Shown here: one piece after another, positions 16,360 through 25,000 of the stretch
How the letters are laid out: every line of letters begins with the position of its first letter
Numbering within the stretch: the first letter of the stretch is position 1
From: Bacteroidales bacterium
GTDB taxonomy: Bacteria > Bacteroidota > Bacteroidia > Bacteroidales > UBA1715
DNA: 54,820 nt
NCBI GenBank assembly: GCA_031286165.1
Contig: JAITUU010000051.1
Coordinates: forward strand, 1-54,820
Direction: 5' to 3'
The notes under the pieces: model-generated
The model's input: only the letters and a program-made list of their open reading frames with translations
Databases searched by the model: none
What the model was told of the DNA's origin: nothing
Position numbers and translations under genes: made by a program

Positions 16360-17799
16360 TTATTTTACAGTGATTTTGCGGTTGTTGTAGTCGTGATAGT
16401 AACCCACTTCTACGTTTTCGAGCACGGCAATCGCGTCATCGGTGAGTGAAGCGAGCGAGAAATATTTGGTAAGCAAATAACTTGCTACGGCATATTTGTC
16501 CAACGCCATCAATCGAGCCGAAAGACTTGGTGCAATTTCGCCCGGAATACCGGCTTGGTGCAGCCCAACCACACCTTGCTCTTGTTCGCCGGTGCGCACA
16601 AGAATAATGCTGGTGGTGCCCACGCCGCGACTTGTGAGGTACTGTCCTTGAATTTCGATTTTATCGCTTGGAATAATAGGTACACCGCGCCACAAAAGCA
16701 CCGGAAGTCCGAAAATATTGCTTGTTACCGGCGGCACACCGCGCCAAGTACATTCGCGCTCAAAGGCTGCAATGGCGCGAGGGTGCGCAAGGAAGAATGA
16801 CGGTTTTTTCCACACGAGCGACAAAAGTTCGTCCAAATCGTCCGGCGTTGGCGAGCCGTAGCGCGTGCTGATGCGGTAGCCCGGAGCCACACTTGCCAGC
16901 AATCCGTAGTTTTTATTGTTCACCAATTCCCACTCCTGACGCTCTTTGATACTTTCGATAGAAAGGCGCATTTGTTGTTCCAATTGGTTATAGGGATTGT
17001 TGTAAAGGTCGGTAACGCGGGTGTGCACGCGCACCACAGTTTGCAAGGTATTGAGTTGATATTCGCGCGGATTTTCTTCGTAGTCGATGTAGGTTTCCGG
17101 AATCACGTTATCTTCTTCGTGTCCCGAAGCAAGGTCAATGTGTTTTTCGCCGTGCACATTTACAGTTGCTTTGAGGCGCAAATGTTCATCAACAGCGGCT
17201 TGAAACTGCTCGCGGAAGTTCGGAACATCTTTAATCACATCTTCCAACTCTTTGCTATTGAGCGAAAACGCAATAGCCGGCGTAATTGCTTTTACCGTAA
17301 CCGAAGATGGTTTGTCCGACAAAAGGTCGGCTTCGCCAAAATATTCGCCTTCCGAAAGAATGGCAATACGGAGGTCTTCACCGTGCACCCCTTTGCTCGA
17401 AATTTCTACTTGCCCTTGCGCCACAATGAAAAATTTTTGTTGGTCTTTGCTTTCGGTTATCAAATTTTTGCCCAAATCAATGGTTTCTACTTGAAATTTG
17501 CGAGCCAATTTTGTTACAATATCGGCTTCCAAATAGGCAAAAAGCGGAATACGGCGGAAAGATTCCACCTTGAATGAAGGCGTTCCTTCCAAAAATTCGA
17601 TTTCAATGCGGTCGGCTCTTTTCAGTTCTACTTTGGTGCGGTTCACACGGTAAGTGCCCGAATCTACCTGCACCCAAGGGAGGAGTTTGAGCAATAATCG
17701 CGGAGTGATAGACCCCATTTGAGGCGGGGTTTTGGTGGTGGTTGCTAATTTTTTAGCCGTTGCAGTGGTAATACTGCGTTGTAATTCATTCTGTGCCAT
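16360..17799 (-). CDS. family 2 encapsulin shell protein with inserted CNB-like domain
   Basis: 479 residues. The N-terminal arm (1-75) and C-terminal part (about 235-479, with NNPYNQLEQQMRLSIESIKE, ERQEWELVNN and LAHPRAIAAFEREC) match the HK97-type fold of SrpI-like family 2 encapsulins. Residues ~80-205 form an inserted cyclic-nucleotide-binding-like domain (FFIVAQGQVEIS, GEYFGEADLLS), the mark of subfamily 2B. In the phosphate-binding cassette the usual Arg is replaced (KPSSVTVKA, S165/S166), so canonical cAMP binding is doubtful. The protein should self-assemble into an icosahedral compartment enclosing the desulfurase encoded 6 bases downstream. Confidence 0.92.
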   Translation of the reverse strand: MAQNELQRSITTATAKKLATTTKTPPQMGSITPRLLLKLLPWVQVDSGTYRVNRTKVELKRADRIEIEFLEGTPSFKVESFRRIPLFAYLEADIVTKLARKFQVETIDLGKNLITESKDQQKFFIVAQGQVEISSKGVHGEDLRIAILSEGEYFGEADLLSDKPSSVTVKAITPAIAFSLNSKELEDVIKDVPNFREQFQAAVDEHLRLKATVNVHGEKHIDLASGHEEDNVIPETYIDYEENPREYQLNTLQTVVRVHTRVTDLYNNPYNQLEQQMRLSIESIKERQEWELVNNKNYGLLASVAPGYRISTRYGSPTPDDLDELLSLVWKKPSFFLAHPRAIAAFERECTWRGVPPVTSNIFGLPVLLWRGVPIIPSDKIEIQGQYLTSRGVGTTSIILVRTGEQEQGVVGLHQAGIPGEIAPSLSARLMALDKYAVASYLLTKYFSLASLTDDAIAVLENVEVGYYHDYNNRKITVK

Positions 17800-17843
17800 T
17801 GTTTTTATTTGTTTTAAAAGTTTAAAAATGTTTTTGTTTTTTT

Positions 17844-17950
17844 GAACGCAGAAGGAACAGATGTACGCGGATTTTTTGTTTAAATCCTAAATCTGCAAAA
17901 TAGTGTATCATATATATTCCTTTTTATCTGCGAAAATCCGCGTTATTTGC
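17844..17950. repeat. inverted repeat between encapsulin and cysK
   Basis: ACGCGGATTTT (17865-17875) is the exact inverted complement of AAAATCCGCGT (17933-17943), and both are embedded in related words (GAACGCAGA left, TTATTTGCGTGC right). This looks like an intergenic mobile or dispersed repeat. It lies in the encapsulin 5' region and could form a long-range hairpin separating cysK from the shell gene. No clean TAnnTTTG box was found here. Confidence 0.5.
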
Positions 17951-17954
17951 GTGC

Positions 17955-18893
17955 TTATTCAGTCTCTTCAAAAAGTGGTGTCGAAAGATAGCGTTCGCCG
18001 GTGTCGGGCAAAATAACTACAATGTGTTTCCCTTTGTTTTCCACGCGCTGCGCAATTTCTAATGCGGCAAAAGCGGCTGCACCGGAGGAAATGCCCACGA
18101 GCAAGCCTTCGTTTTTGGAGAGCAAACGGCTGGTTTCAAATGCCTCTTCGTTTTTCACTTTGAAAATTTCGTCCACCACTTTGGGGTTATACACCGGCGG
18201 CACGAAACCCGCGCCGATGCCCTGAATTTTGTGCGGACCTGCTTTTCCTCCCGAAAGTACCGGAGAATCTGCCGGCTCCACCGCCACAACTTTGATGTTC
18301 GGATTGTGCTGTTTCAGAGCCTCGCCCACGCCCGAAACGGTGCCGCCCGTGCCCACTGCCGACACAAAAATATCGACCTTGCCATCGGTGTCGCGCCAAA
18401 TTTCCTCCGCCGTAGTGTGGCGATGCGCTTCGGGATTTGCCGGATTTTTGAACTGCTGCGGAATAAATGAATTGGGATAGTCTTTTTGCAACTCCTCCGC
18501 TTTACGAATGGAACCCGCCATACCCTCGTAGCCCGGCGTAAGCACCACTTCGGCACCCAGCGCACGAAGCAGGTTACGGCGTTCCACGCTCATGGTTTCG
18601 GGCATAGTGAGAATAAGGCGATAATTTCGCGCAGCGGCAATGTATGCCAGCGCAATGCCGGTGTTTCCGCTTGTGGGTTCTATAATCACCGTTTTGGGAT
18701 TGATAAGCCCCTCGCGCTCGGCAGTCTCAATGAGCGAAAGCCCTATGCGGTCTTTCACGCTGCGACCCGGATTGAGGTATTCCAATTTGGCAAACACCTG
18801 CGCCTTACTATTGCGTTCTTGCTCGGTTTTGCTCAGTTCGAGCAAAGGCGTATTGCCAATTAAGTCAGTTAGTTTTTGTGCTATTTTAGCCAT
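17955..18893 (-). CDS. cysK: cysteine synthase A (O-acetylserine sulfhydrylase)
   Basis: 312 residues. A PLP enzyme combining O-acetylserine with sulfide to give cysteine. All key elements are present: PLP lysine K47 in NPGRSVKDR, the asparagine loop TSGNTG (74-79), the phosphate-binding GTGGT (181-185), GIGAGFVP, and S270 in ISSGAA. Length is normal. It lies upstream of the encapsulin and desulfurase genes on the same strand (155-base gap), so it would supply the cysteine that the packaged enzyme consumes. No cysE is nearby. Confidence 0.95.
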   Translation of the reverse strand: MAKIAQKLTDLIGNTPLLELSKTEQERNSKAQVFAKLEYLNPGRSVKDRIGLSLIETAEREGLINPKTVIIEPTSGNTGIALAYIAAARNYRLILTMPETMSVERRNLLRALGAEVVLTPGYEGMAGSIRKAEELQKDYPNSFIPQQFKNPANPEAHRHTTAEEIWRDTDGKVDIFVSAVGTGGTVSGVGEALKQHNPNIKVVAVEPADSPVLSGGKAGPHKIQGIGAGFVPPVYNPKVVDEIFKVKNEEAFETSRLLSKNEGLLVGISSGAAAFAALEIAQRVENKGKHIVVILPDTGERYLSTPLFEETE

Positions 18894-18934
18894 GTTATGT
18901 ATAGTTTTTCTGAGTGTTTATATAATTAAGAGTG

Positions 18935-18942
18935 CGAAGGTA
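18935..18942 (-). promoter_or_regulatory. weak -7 box for cysK
   Basis: Minus-strand TACCTTCG differs from TAnnTTTG at one position. Upstream, 18950-18972 is 20/23 identical to the sequence before the CysK-like gene (20000-20022). Confidence 0.35.
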
Positions 18943-19089
18943 ATTTTTCTTCGCAATTCCGATATGGCAAAACTCTATGAATTTCGGCATATTTCTATAC
19001 GTCTTTATTCATATTTTGGCACTACGTACTTTTCCCACCATGCTTCGGCATTGGAATACAAATAGAAACTATGTAGGTGCCGGAGATTT

Positions 19090-19968
19090 TTACTCCTCGC
19101 GTTCACATACCGAGACAGCAGAATACAACTCACCGCTGTTGGGCAATACGGCAATAATTGTTTTCTGTTTATTCTCACTGCGTGCGGCAATTTCTATGGC
19201 GGCATGAACGGTGGCACCCGAAGTTACGCCCACGAGCAGCCCCTCGCGTTGCGCCAGCAATCGGCTTGCGCGGTAAGCGTCTTCTTGGCGCACGCTCAAC
19301 AGTTCATCTACCTCCGTAGTTTTGTAATCGGGCGAAAGGATAATCGTGTTTCCTCGCGATTGTAGCGCAGTGTTAAACGTTTCCACCGCCACTACAATAA
19401 TATTCGGATTGCGCTTTTTGAGTTCCTCACCCACAGTGCTACCCACCGGCGCAATACAAATATCTACATTGCCGTTGGCATTGCTCCAAATTTCTTCTGC
19501 GGCATACACACTGCGCGATTGCAAATAGTTTCGGTTTTCATAGTTCTGAACATTGGGCGAATGCGCATAGAGTTCCCGCAATTCTTCGGCTTTGCGCTCG
19601 GCTCCTTCTCTTCCTTCCAATTCGGGAGTCAATACCACTTCGGCATCGAGCGCACGCAGCAAATTGCGATGTTTCACGCTAATAGTTTCGGGAATAGTGA
19701 GAATAAGCCGATAACCTTTTGCTGCCGCTATATAAGCAAGTCCAATGCCTGTTTTTGCATTCGCAGGCTCCACTATCACCGGTTTTGGCGCGTATAAATA
19801 TTCACGTTCCACATCGTTTATAAAGGAATATTCCACATTTTCAGCAGGTGCAGGGTACACAGGCGTAAAAATATGTACATTGTCGTGCGGAGCAAATTCT
19901 ATTGTAGAAACATTGAATAATGGTGCGATACCACTAAAATTGGAGGTTGTGCCTGCTAATTGAGCCAT
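19090..19968 (-). CDS. CysK-like pseudoenzyme lacking the PLP lysine
   Basis: 292 residues from the ATG at 19968; a GTG at 19995 is also open, but from 19968 the N-terminus aligns with CysK without a gap. The body is plainly homologous (TGIGLAYIAAAKGYRLILT, AEVVLTPELEGREGAERKAE, REGLLVGVTSGA). Every PLP-handling element is altered: the SVKDR lysine region reads NVEYSF with a 5-residue deletion, TSGNTG became NAKTG, GTGGT lost four residues, and the GIGAGF loop is gone. The frame is intact throughout, so it appears maintained as a protein that cannot be a cysteine synthase. Roles as a CysK partner, regulator or encapsulin component are inference. Confidence 0.8.
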   Translation of the reverse strand: MAQLAGTTSNFSGIAPLFNVSTIEFAPHDNVHIFTPVYPAPAENVEYSFINDVEREYLYAPKPVIVEPANAKTGIGLAYIAAAKGYRLILTIPETISVKHRNLLRALDAEVVLTPELEGREGAERKAEELRELYAHSPNVQNYENRNYLQSRSVYAAEEIWSNANGNVDICIAPVGSTVGEELKKRNPNIIVVAVETFNTALQSRGNTIILSPDYKTTEVDELLSVRQEDAYRASRLLAQREGLLVGVTSGATVHAAIEIAARSENKQKTIIAVLPNSGELYSAVSVCEREE

Positions 19969-20017
19969 ACTGTAATTGTATAATGAGTGCAACACTCGGT
20001 TCGTAATTCATATATGG

Positions 20018-20025
20018 CAAAAATA
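20018..20025 (-). promoter_or_regulatory. -7 box for the CysK-like gene
   Basis: Minus-strand TATTTTTG matches TAnnTTTG, 49 bases before the ATG at 19968. Confidence 0.55.
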
Positions 20026-20072
20026 CCATTCACAAATGCACAATGCTATACCGCTTTGGGGGTATATTTTAG

Positions 20073-20124
20073 TTGAGAATGGAGAACTGAGAATTGATAA
20101 TGGAAAGTGGAAAGTGGAAAGTTG
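20073..20124. repeat. GAGAAT / GGAAAGT short repeats
   Basis: Words related to GAGAATTGA are followed by three tandem GGAAAGT units, in the spacer between divergent genes. Confidence 0.6.
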
Positions 20125-20168
20125 TAAACAAATTTCCCCAAATATAGACACAGAATAGCGAAAAAAAC

Positions 20169-20176
20169 TATTTTTG
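20169..20176 (+). promoter_or_regulatory. -7 box abutting the glycosyltransferase start
   Basis: TATTTTTG, then CGCC, then the ATG at 20181. The layout is almost identical to tsaD (TATTTTTG, CGCA, ATG), so a leaderless message is predicted. Confidence 0.6.
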
Positions 20177-20180
20177 CGCC

Positions 20181-21332
20181 ATGATTGAAATTAAGTATAT
20201 ATCCATAGAATTGTGCCTTACCTACGCCCTGCTTGCGTTTATTGGTATTCAGTTGTTTTACTATGTATTTTTTTATATGCGCCTGCTTTTTATAAAGCGC
20301 AATCAACCGGCGGCGAATAATTCCGTACCTATTTCAGTGATTATTTGTGCAAAAAATCAAGAAGAAAATTTGCAGCAATTTTTACCCGCAGTGCTGGAAC
20401 AAAATTATAAGACCTACGAAGTAATCGTGGTAAACGATTGTTCTTCGGATAACACGGAGTTTTTGCTCCAACGCCTGCAAACGCAGTATCCGCATCTGCG
20501 CTATACCTTTATAAAAGAAGACCAACACTTTAAGCACGGCAAAAAACTCGCCGTAACAGTAGGTATAAAAGCCGCTCGCTACAATCATTTTGCCTTTATA
20601 GATGCCGACTGCTACCCCGAATCAAAGGAATGGTTGCAAGGATTGAGCAATCAATTTTGCAGCGGCATACAGTTGGTGCTGGGCTACGGCGGCTACGAAG
20701 CGCAAGAGGGAATGTTGGATAAACTTGTGCGCTACGATACCTTGCAAGTTGCCATGAATTATTTATCCTTTGCTCATACCGGCATTCCGTATATGGGCGT
20801 GGGGCGTAATATGGCATATACTCGCGAAGCGTACATGAAAAGCAGTCGATTTTCCAACCATTATCACATACTTTCGGGCGATGACGATTTGTTTGTGAGC
20901 GAAGTAGGGCGAAAACACAATACTGCCATAGAAATTGCGCCCGAAACCATTACTCGCTCGCTGCAAGTAGATAATTTCAAACAGTGGTGTGCTCAAAAAC
21001 GCCGCCATTTAACAAGTTCAAAAAAATACCGCCTCATTCATAAAATTCTACTCGCCCTCGAAGCATTTTCGCGCGAAATGTTTTATATGCTCACCTTACT
21101 CTACGTTGCACTCTCTATTTTTATGGGTCCGGCACATTTATTTGAATGTGTGATTGGGGCTATTGTAGTGCGATTTGCAGTGCAGCATGCAGTGGTAATG
21201 AGTGTAGCAAAACGCCTGAACGAAAAAGGATTGGCACCCTACATTGTGCTTTTTGATATATATTTGCCACTCGCTTCGGCGTGGTTTTTCGTACACAATA
21301 AACTCCACCCCGACCGCGCAATTCGCTGGTAG
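20181..21332 (+). CDS. membrane glycosyltransferase family 2
   Basis: 383 residues: one N-terminal membrane helix (about 10-33), a cytosolic GT-A domain, and about three C-terminal helices (290-375). Seen in order are VSVIICAKNQEEN-like nucleotide binding (PISVIICAKNQEENL), VVNDCSSDNTE, the DxD-type IDADCYPES near 139-147, GDDDLFVSE and the acceptor-site QKRRHLT. This is the arrangement of processive or lipid-linked GT2 enzymes for surface polysaccharide. Donor and acceptor cannot be told. rsmG follows 18 bases later, so both are likely on one leaderless message. Confidence 0.88.
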   Translation: MIEIKYISIELCLTYALLAFIGIQLFYYVFFYMRLLFIKRNQPAANNSVPISVIICAKNQEENLQQFLPAVLEQNYKTYEVIVVNDCSSDNTEFLLQRLQTQYPHLRYTFIKEDQHFKHGKKLAVTVGIKAARYNHFAFIDADCYPESKEWLQGLSNQFCSGIQLVLGYGGYEAQEGMLDKLVRYDTLQVAMNYLSFAHTGIPYMGVGRNMAYTREAYMKSSRFSNHYHILSGDDDLFVSEVGRKHNTAIEIAPETITRSLQVDNFKQWCAQKRRHLTSSKKYRLIHKILLALEAFSREMFYMLTLLYVALSIFMGPAHLFECVIGAIVVRFAVQHAVVMSVAKRLNEKGLAPYIVLFDIYLPLASAWFFVHNKLHPDRAIRW

Positions 21333-21350
21333 CAGTAACACCTTAGCAAT

Positions 21351-21974
21351 ATGGACGAAATATATGACTATTTTCCGGATTTAACCAAAGTGCAATACGA
21401 GCAATTTGCCCGATTGGACGAACTCTATCGCTATTGGAATGAGCGCATCAACGTGATTTCGCGAAAAGATATAGATAATGTATATTCACACCACATACTG
21501 CACTCGCTCGCCATAGCCCGCTGTTTTGAATTCAAGCAAGGCAGTTCCATACTCGATGTGGGCACCGGTGGCGGATTTCCGGGTATTCCCTTAGCAATTA
21601 TGTTTCCCAAAGTGCAATTTTGCCTGATAGATGCCATAGAGAAAAAAATAAAAGTGGTGCAGGCAATAGCCGAATCGTTGGGATTGCACAATGTGCGTGC
21701 GCTGCAAATGCGTGTAGAAAATTTCCCGGAACGATTTGATTATGTGGTAAGTAGAGCGGTTACGTCCTTCCCCGAATTTTACAAAATTGCCCACAAATCG
21801 GTGAGCACTATTTGTAATAATAAATTGCACAACGGCATTATTTACTTAAAAGGCGGCGATTTTTTTGAAGAAATGAAAGGTTTCAAAAAATATAAAATAT
21901 TCAATATCAGCAATTTCTATACAGACGAATTTTTTGAAACAAAAAAAATAATCTACGTGCCGGTGGAGTATTAA
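21351..21974 (+). CDS. rsmG: 16S rRNA (guanine527-N7)-methyltransferase RsmG
   Basis: 207 residues, formerly GidB. It methylates G527 of 16S rRNA with SAM. The family signatures are clear: YWNERINVISRKD near the N-terminus, HHILHSLA, the SAM loop ILDVGTGGGFPGIPLA (about 67-82), and DYVVSRAVTSF. Length is typical. It lies in an operon with the glycosyltransferase and ends directly at an open frame leading into the next large gene. Confidence 0.95.
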   Translation: MDEIYDYFPDLTKVQYEQFARLDELYRYWNERINVISRKDIDNVYSHHILHSLAIARCFEFKQGSSILDVGTGGGFPGIPLAIMFPKVQFCLIDAIEKKIKVVQAIAESLGLHNVRALQMRVENFPERFDYVVSRAVTSFPEFYKIAHKSVSTICNNKLHNGIIYLKGGDFFEEMKGFKKYKIFNISNFYTDEFFETKKIIYVPVEY

Positions 21975-22037
21975 ATGCGCAAGGCACTCTTTTCAAAAAA
22001 AATGAAAAGAATGAAACGGCGTGTAAAAAATAATCCG

Positions 22038-22045
22038 TACTTTTG
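22038..22045 (+). promoter_or_regulatory. -7 box for the 1,625-residue protein
   Basis: TACTTTTG matches TAnnTTTG. It lies 28 bases before the ATG at 22074 and inside the in-frame upstream extension, which argues for the shorter protein. Confidence 0.5.
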
Positions 22046-22073
22046 GACGTTTAAAGTAAAACGGATAAAAAAT

Positions 22074-25000
22074 ATGAAAAAAACCTCCTTTCGCATTTTG
22101 CTTGTTGCTTTTGTACTATGCTGCAACACGGCTTTTGGTCAAATAAAAAAATTCTCCGGCGATTCGCAACTGTTTTTTAAAGAGTTACAAACGTTTTTTG
22201 AGGCGAACACCAAAAAAGACGAATTGATGACGTTTTACAAAGGGTTCAAAACCTTTTGGGAATCGGGCGCACTTTCCGATGCCGATAAAGAGCAAATTGT
22301 AGATAATTCCAACGCAATGCTGAAAAAATCTGCGCGAGCCTATCCCAATTTTTTGAATTATTATACTGCGGTACAAGTATTTTTCGATAAAAAAATATCG
22401 CGCGACAATTACAAAAATTGGAATGCGGCATACTTATATCTTTTGAACAGCAAAAGTTTGGCAACCACCGATAATTTTGTAACATCTACCATAGATTTAT
22501 TGCAAAATGCCACTTTGTATTCGTCTAATTCCCTCACGTGGAGAGTATTGCAATTCAAAGATTTGAACATTTCGTTTCAAAACAATCAAGCGATTGTGCG
22601 ATTTGCACCGGCAGATATTATTTGCGAGGCGTTGAAAAACGAAATGAGCATACTCAAAGCCGATGGGTATTTTTCTATGTTCGACAACACATGGCACGGC
22701 AAGGGCGGTATGGTTACGTGGGAACGCTCCGGATTTGTGCGCGAAGACGTGAATGCCACGCTCTCGAATTACACCATAGATATGACAAAATCGAGTTACA
22801 CCGCCGATTCGGTGTGGTTTATCAATAGCAATTATTACGACAAAAAAATACAGGGAAAATTGGAAGATAAGGTAATAGCCACCAAAAATCCCGACCAAAT
22901 AAATTACCCCAAATTTGTGTCGTATCAAACGGTATTTTTACTCAAAAACGTGTATCCCAATGTGGATTATCGCGGTGGATTTTCTATGAACGGTTCGCGA
23001 TTTATAGGTTCGGGCACACCCGAAAGTTTGGCTACGCTTACCTTCCGCCGCGGCGATTCGGTGCTGGTGCGTACTCGTTCGCTCAGTTATGTATTTCGCA
23101 ACGAAGGCGTAGTGAGCCAAAACAGTGCCGTGAGTATTTACATTCAAAAAGATTCTATTTATCACCCCGGCTTGGAATTTCGCTACGACATAGCCACACG
23201 CCAAGTTACGCTGCTGCGCAATGAAAGTGCCGATAATCTTTCGCGAACGCCGTTTTTCAATTCCTATCATCAAATAGATATGGACGTGCCGCAAATGACG
23301 TGGAAAATAGACTCACCGGAAATGTTTTTTGGCGGTTTAGACGGTTCAAACAGCAACAATGCCGTGTTTGAAAGTGCCAACTATTTCCGCGAATCGCGCT
23401 ATATGGAAATAGGAATGTATGACCGCACGCACCCGCTTGTTGCGTTGAAAAACGTAGCAGAACAGCAAAAATCAAATACCTTTCCGCTCAGCGAATTGGT
23501 AAAATATTTGCGTATGCCCGAAAACGATGTGCGCCACCTATGCTTAGACCTTTCGTTCAGAGGATTGATAAAATACAATCGCGATAAATCAACCATAGAA
23601 GTGCTGCCGCGTGCCTTTGAATACTTAAATGCTCGCGTGGGGAAAATCGACTACGATGTTATTCAATTCAAATCGGTGCACGATGTAAAAGGGCTGCACA
23701 ACGCAAAACTGAACCTAAAAACCAACGAACTCGATATGGTAGGAGTTTCGCGCATTCAAGTGAGCGATTCGCAAAATGTGATATTTTTTCCACGCGGAAG
23801 TCAAGTGGTGATGTCGAAAAACCGCAATTTCCGCTTTGACGGTATAGTTGCCGCCGGACTTTTTACCTACTACGGACGCGGATTTGATTTTAATTACGAA
23901 GAATTTAAAGTAAATTTGCAAAATGTGGATTCGCTACGCATAAAAGTAGAGAGTTTTACGCCCAACAAACAAGGCACCTATCCGCTGGTGGACATTAAAA
24001 ACTCGTTGGAATACATTACCGGCGATATTCGCATAGACGCGCCGAACAATAAATCTTCGCGCAAAAAAATCCCCGAATACCCTATTTTCAATAGCAAACA
24101 GGATTCCTATGTGTATTACGATTCGCCTTCAATATACGGCGGCGTATATAAACGCGAGAAATTTTACTTCAAAGTATCGCCTTTTGTAATTGATAGTTTG
24201 AATAGTTTTTCCACCAAAGGTTTAGGATTTGATGGAGCACTCTATTCTGCCGATATTTTTGAAACGCTCACCGAACGCATTGCAGTACAACCCGATTATT
24301 CGCTGGGATTTGTGCGTGCCACCGGCGCGAAAGGACTTGCAATGTATAAAGGAAAAGCCACCTTTATAGATACTATTAATTTGAGTTTCAAAGGGTTGCG
24401 TGGGAACGGCACAATTAATTACCTGCAATCGCAAGCCGTATCGCGCAAAGGTTTTGTGTTCTTCCCCGATTCTACCAACGGTATTGCCGAAAAATACACC
24501 ATTACGGCGAAAAAAGGCGTGAACCCCGATGCCCGCGGCGAAGATGTAGCAATTCACTGGGAACCGTATAACGATAGATTTGTGGCTCGCGAACGCGGCA
24601 AAAAATTCCAAATGTATGGCGACAGCACCACGCTTTCGGGCGGATTGGTGTATGGCGATGCCGGATTGCGCGGATTTGGCGTATTTACCTTCAACGAAGC
24701 ACAAATTACCTCGAATACCTTTAAATTCAAAGACCGTCAGGCACTTGCCGACACTGCGAATTTTAATTTGATTTCAAAAAGCAGCGAATTGAATGAATTG
24801 GCATTTAAAACTACAAACGTAAATACCAAAGTAGATTTCGACACAAAAAAAGCAACCTTTGTGGCAAACGATTCGCTCACCGTAGTGCAATTTCCTAAAA
24901 ACAAATACATTAGTTATTTGAAACAATTCTCGTGGGATTTAGTTACCAAAGAAATAGAATTGGGCAATTACGAAGCATTGAAAAATCCTGCCATTGTGCC

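Noticed and set aside
21975..22073. 33-residue upstream extension of the large exported protein
   Set aside because: It would bury the signal peptide behind a basic segment, and a promoter box lies inside it.
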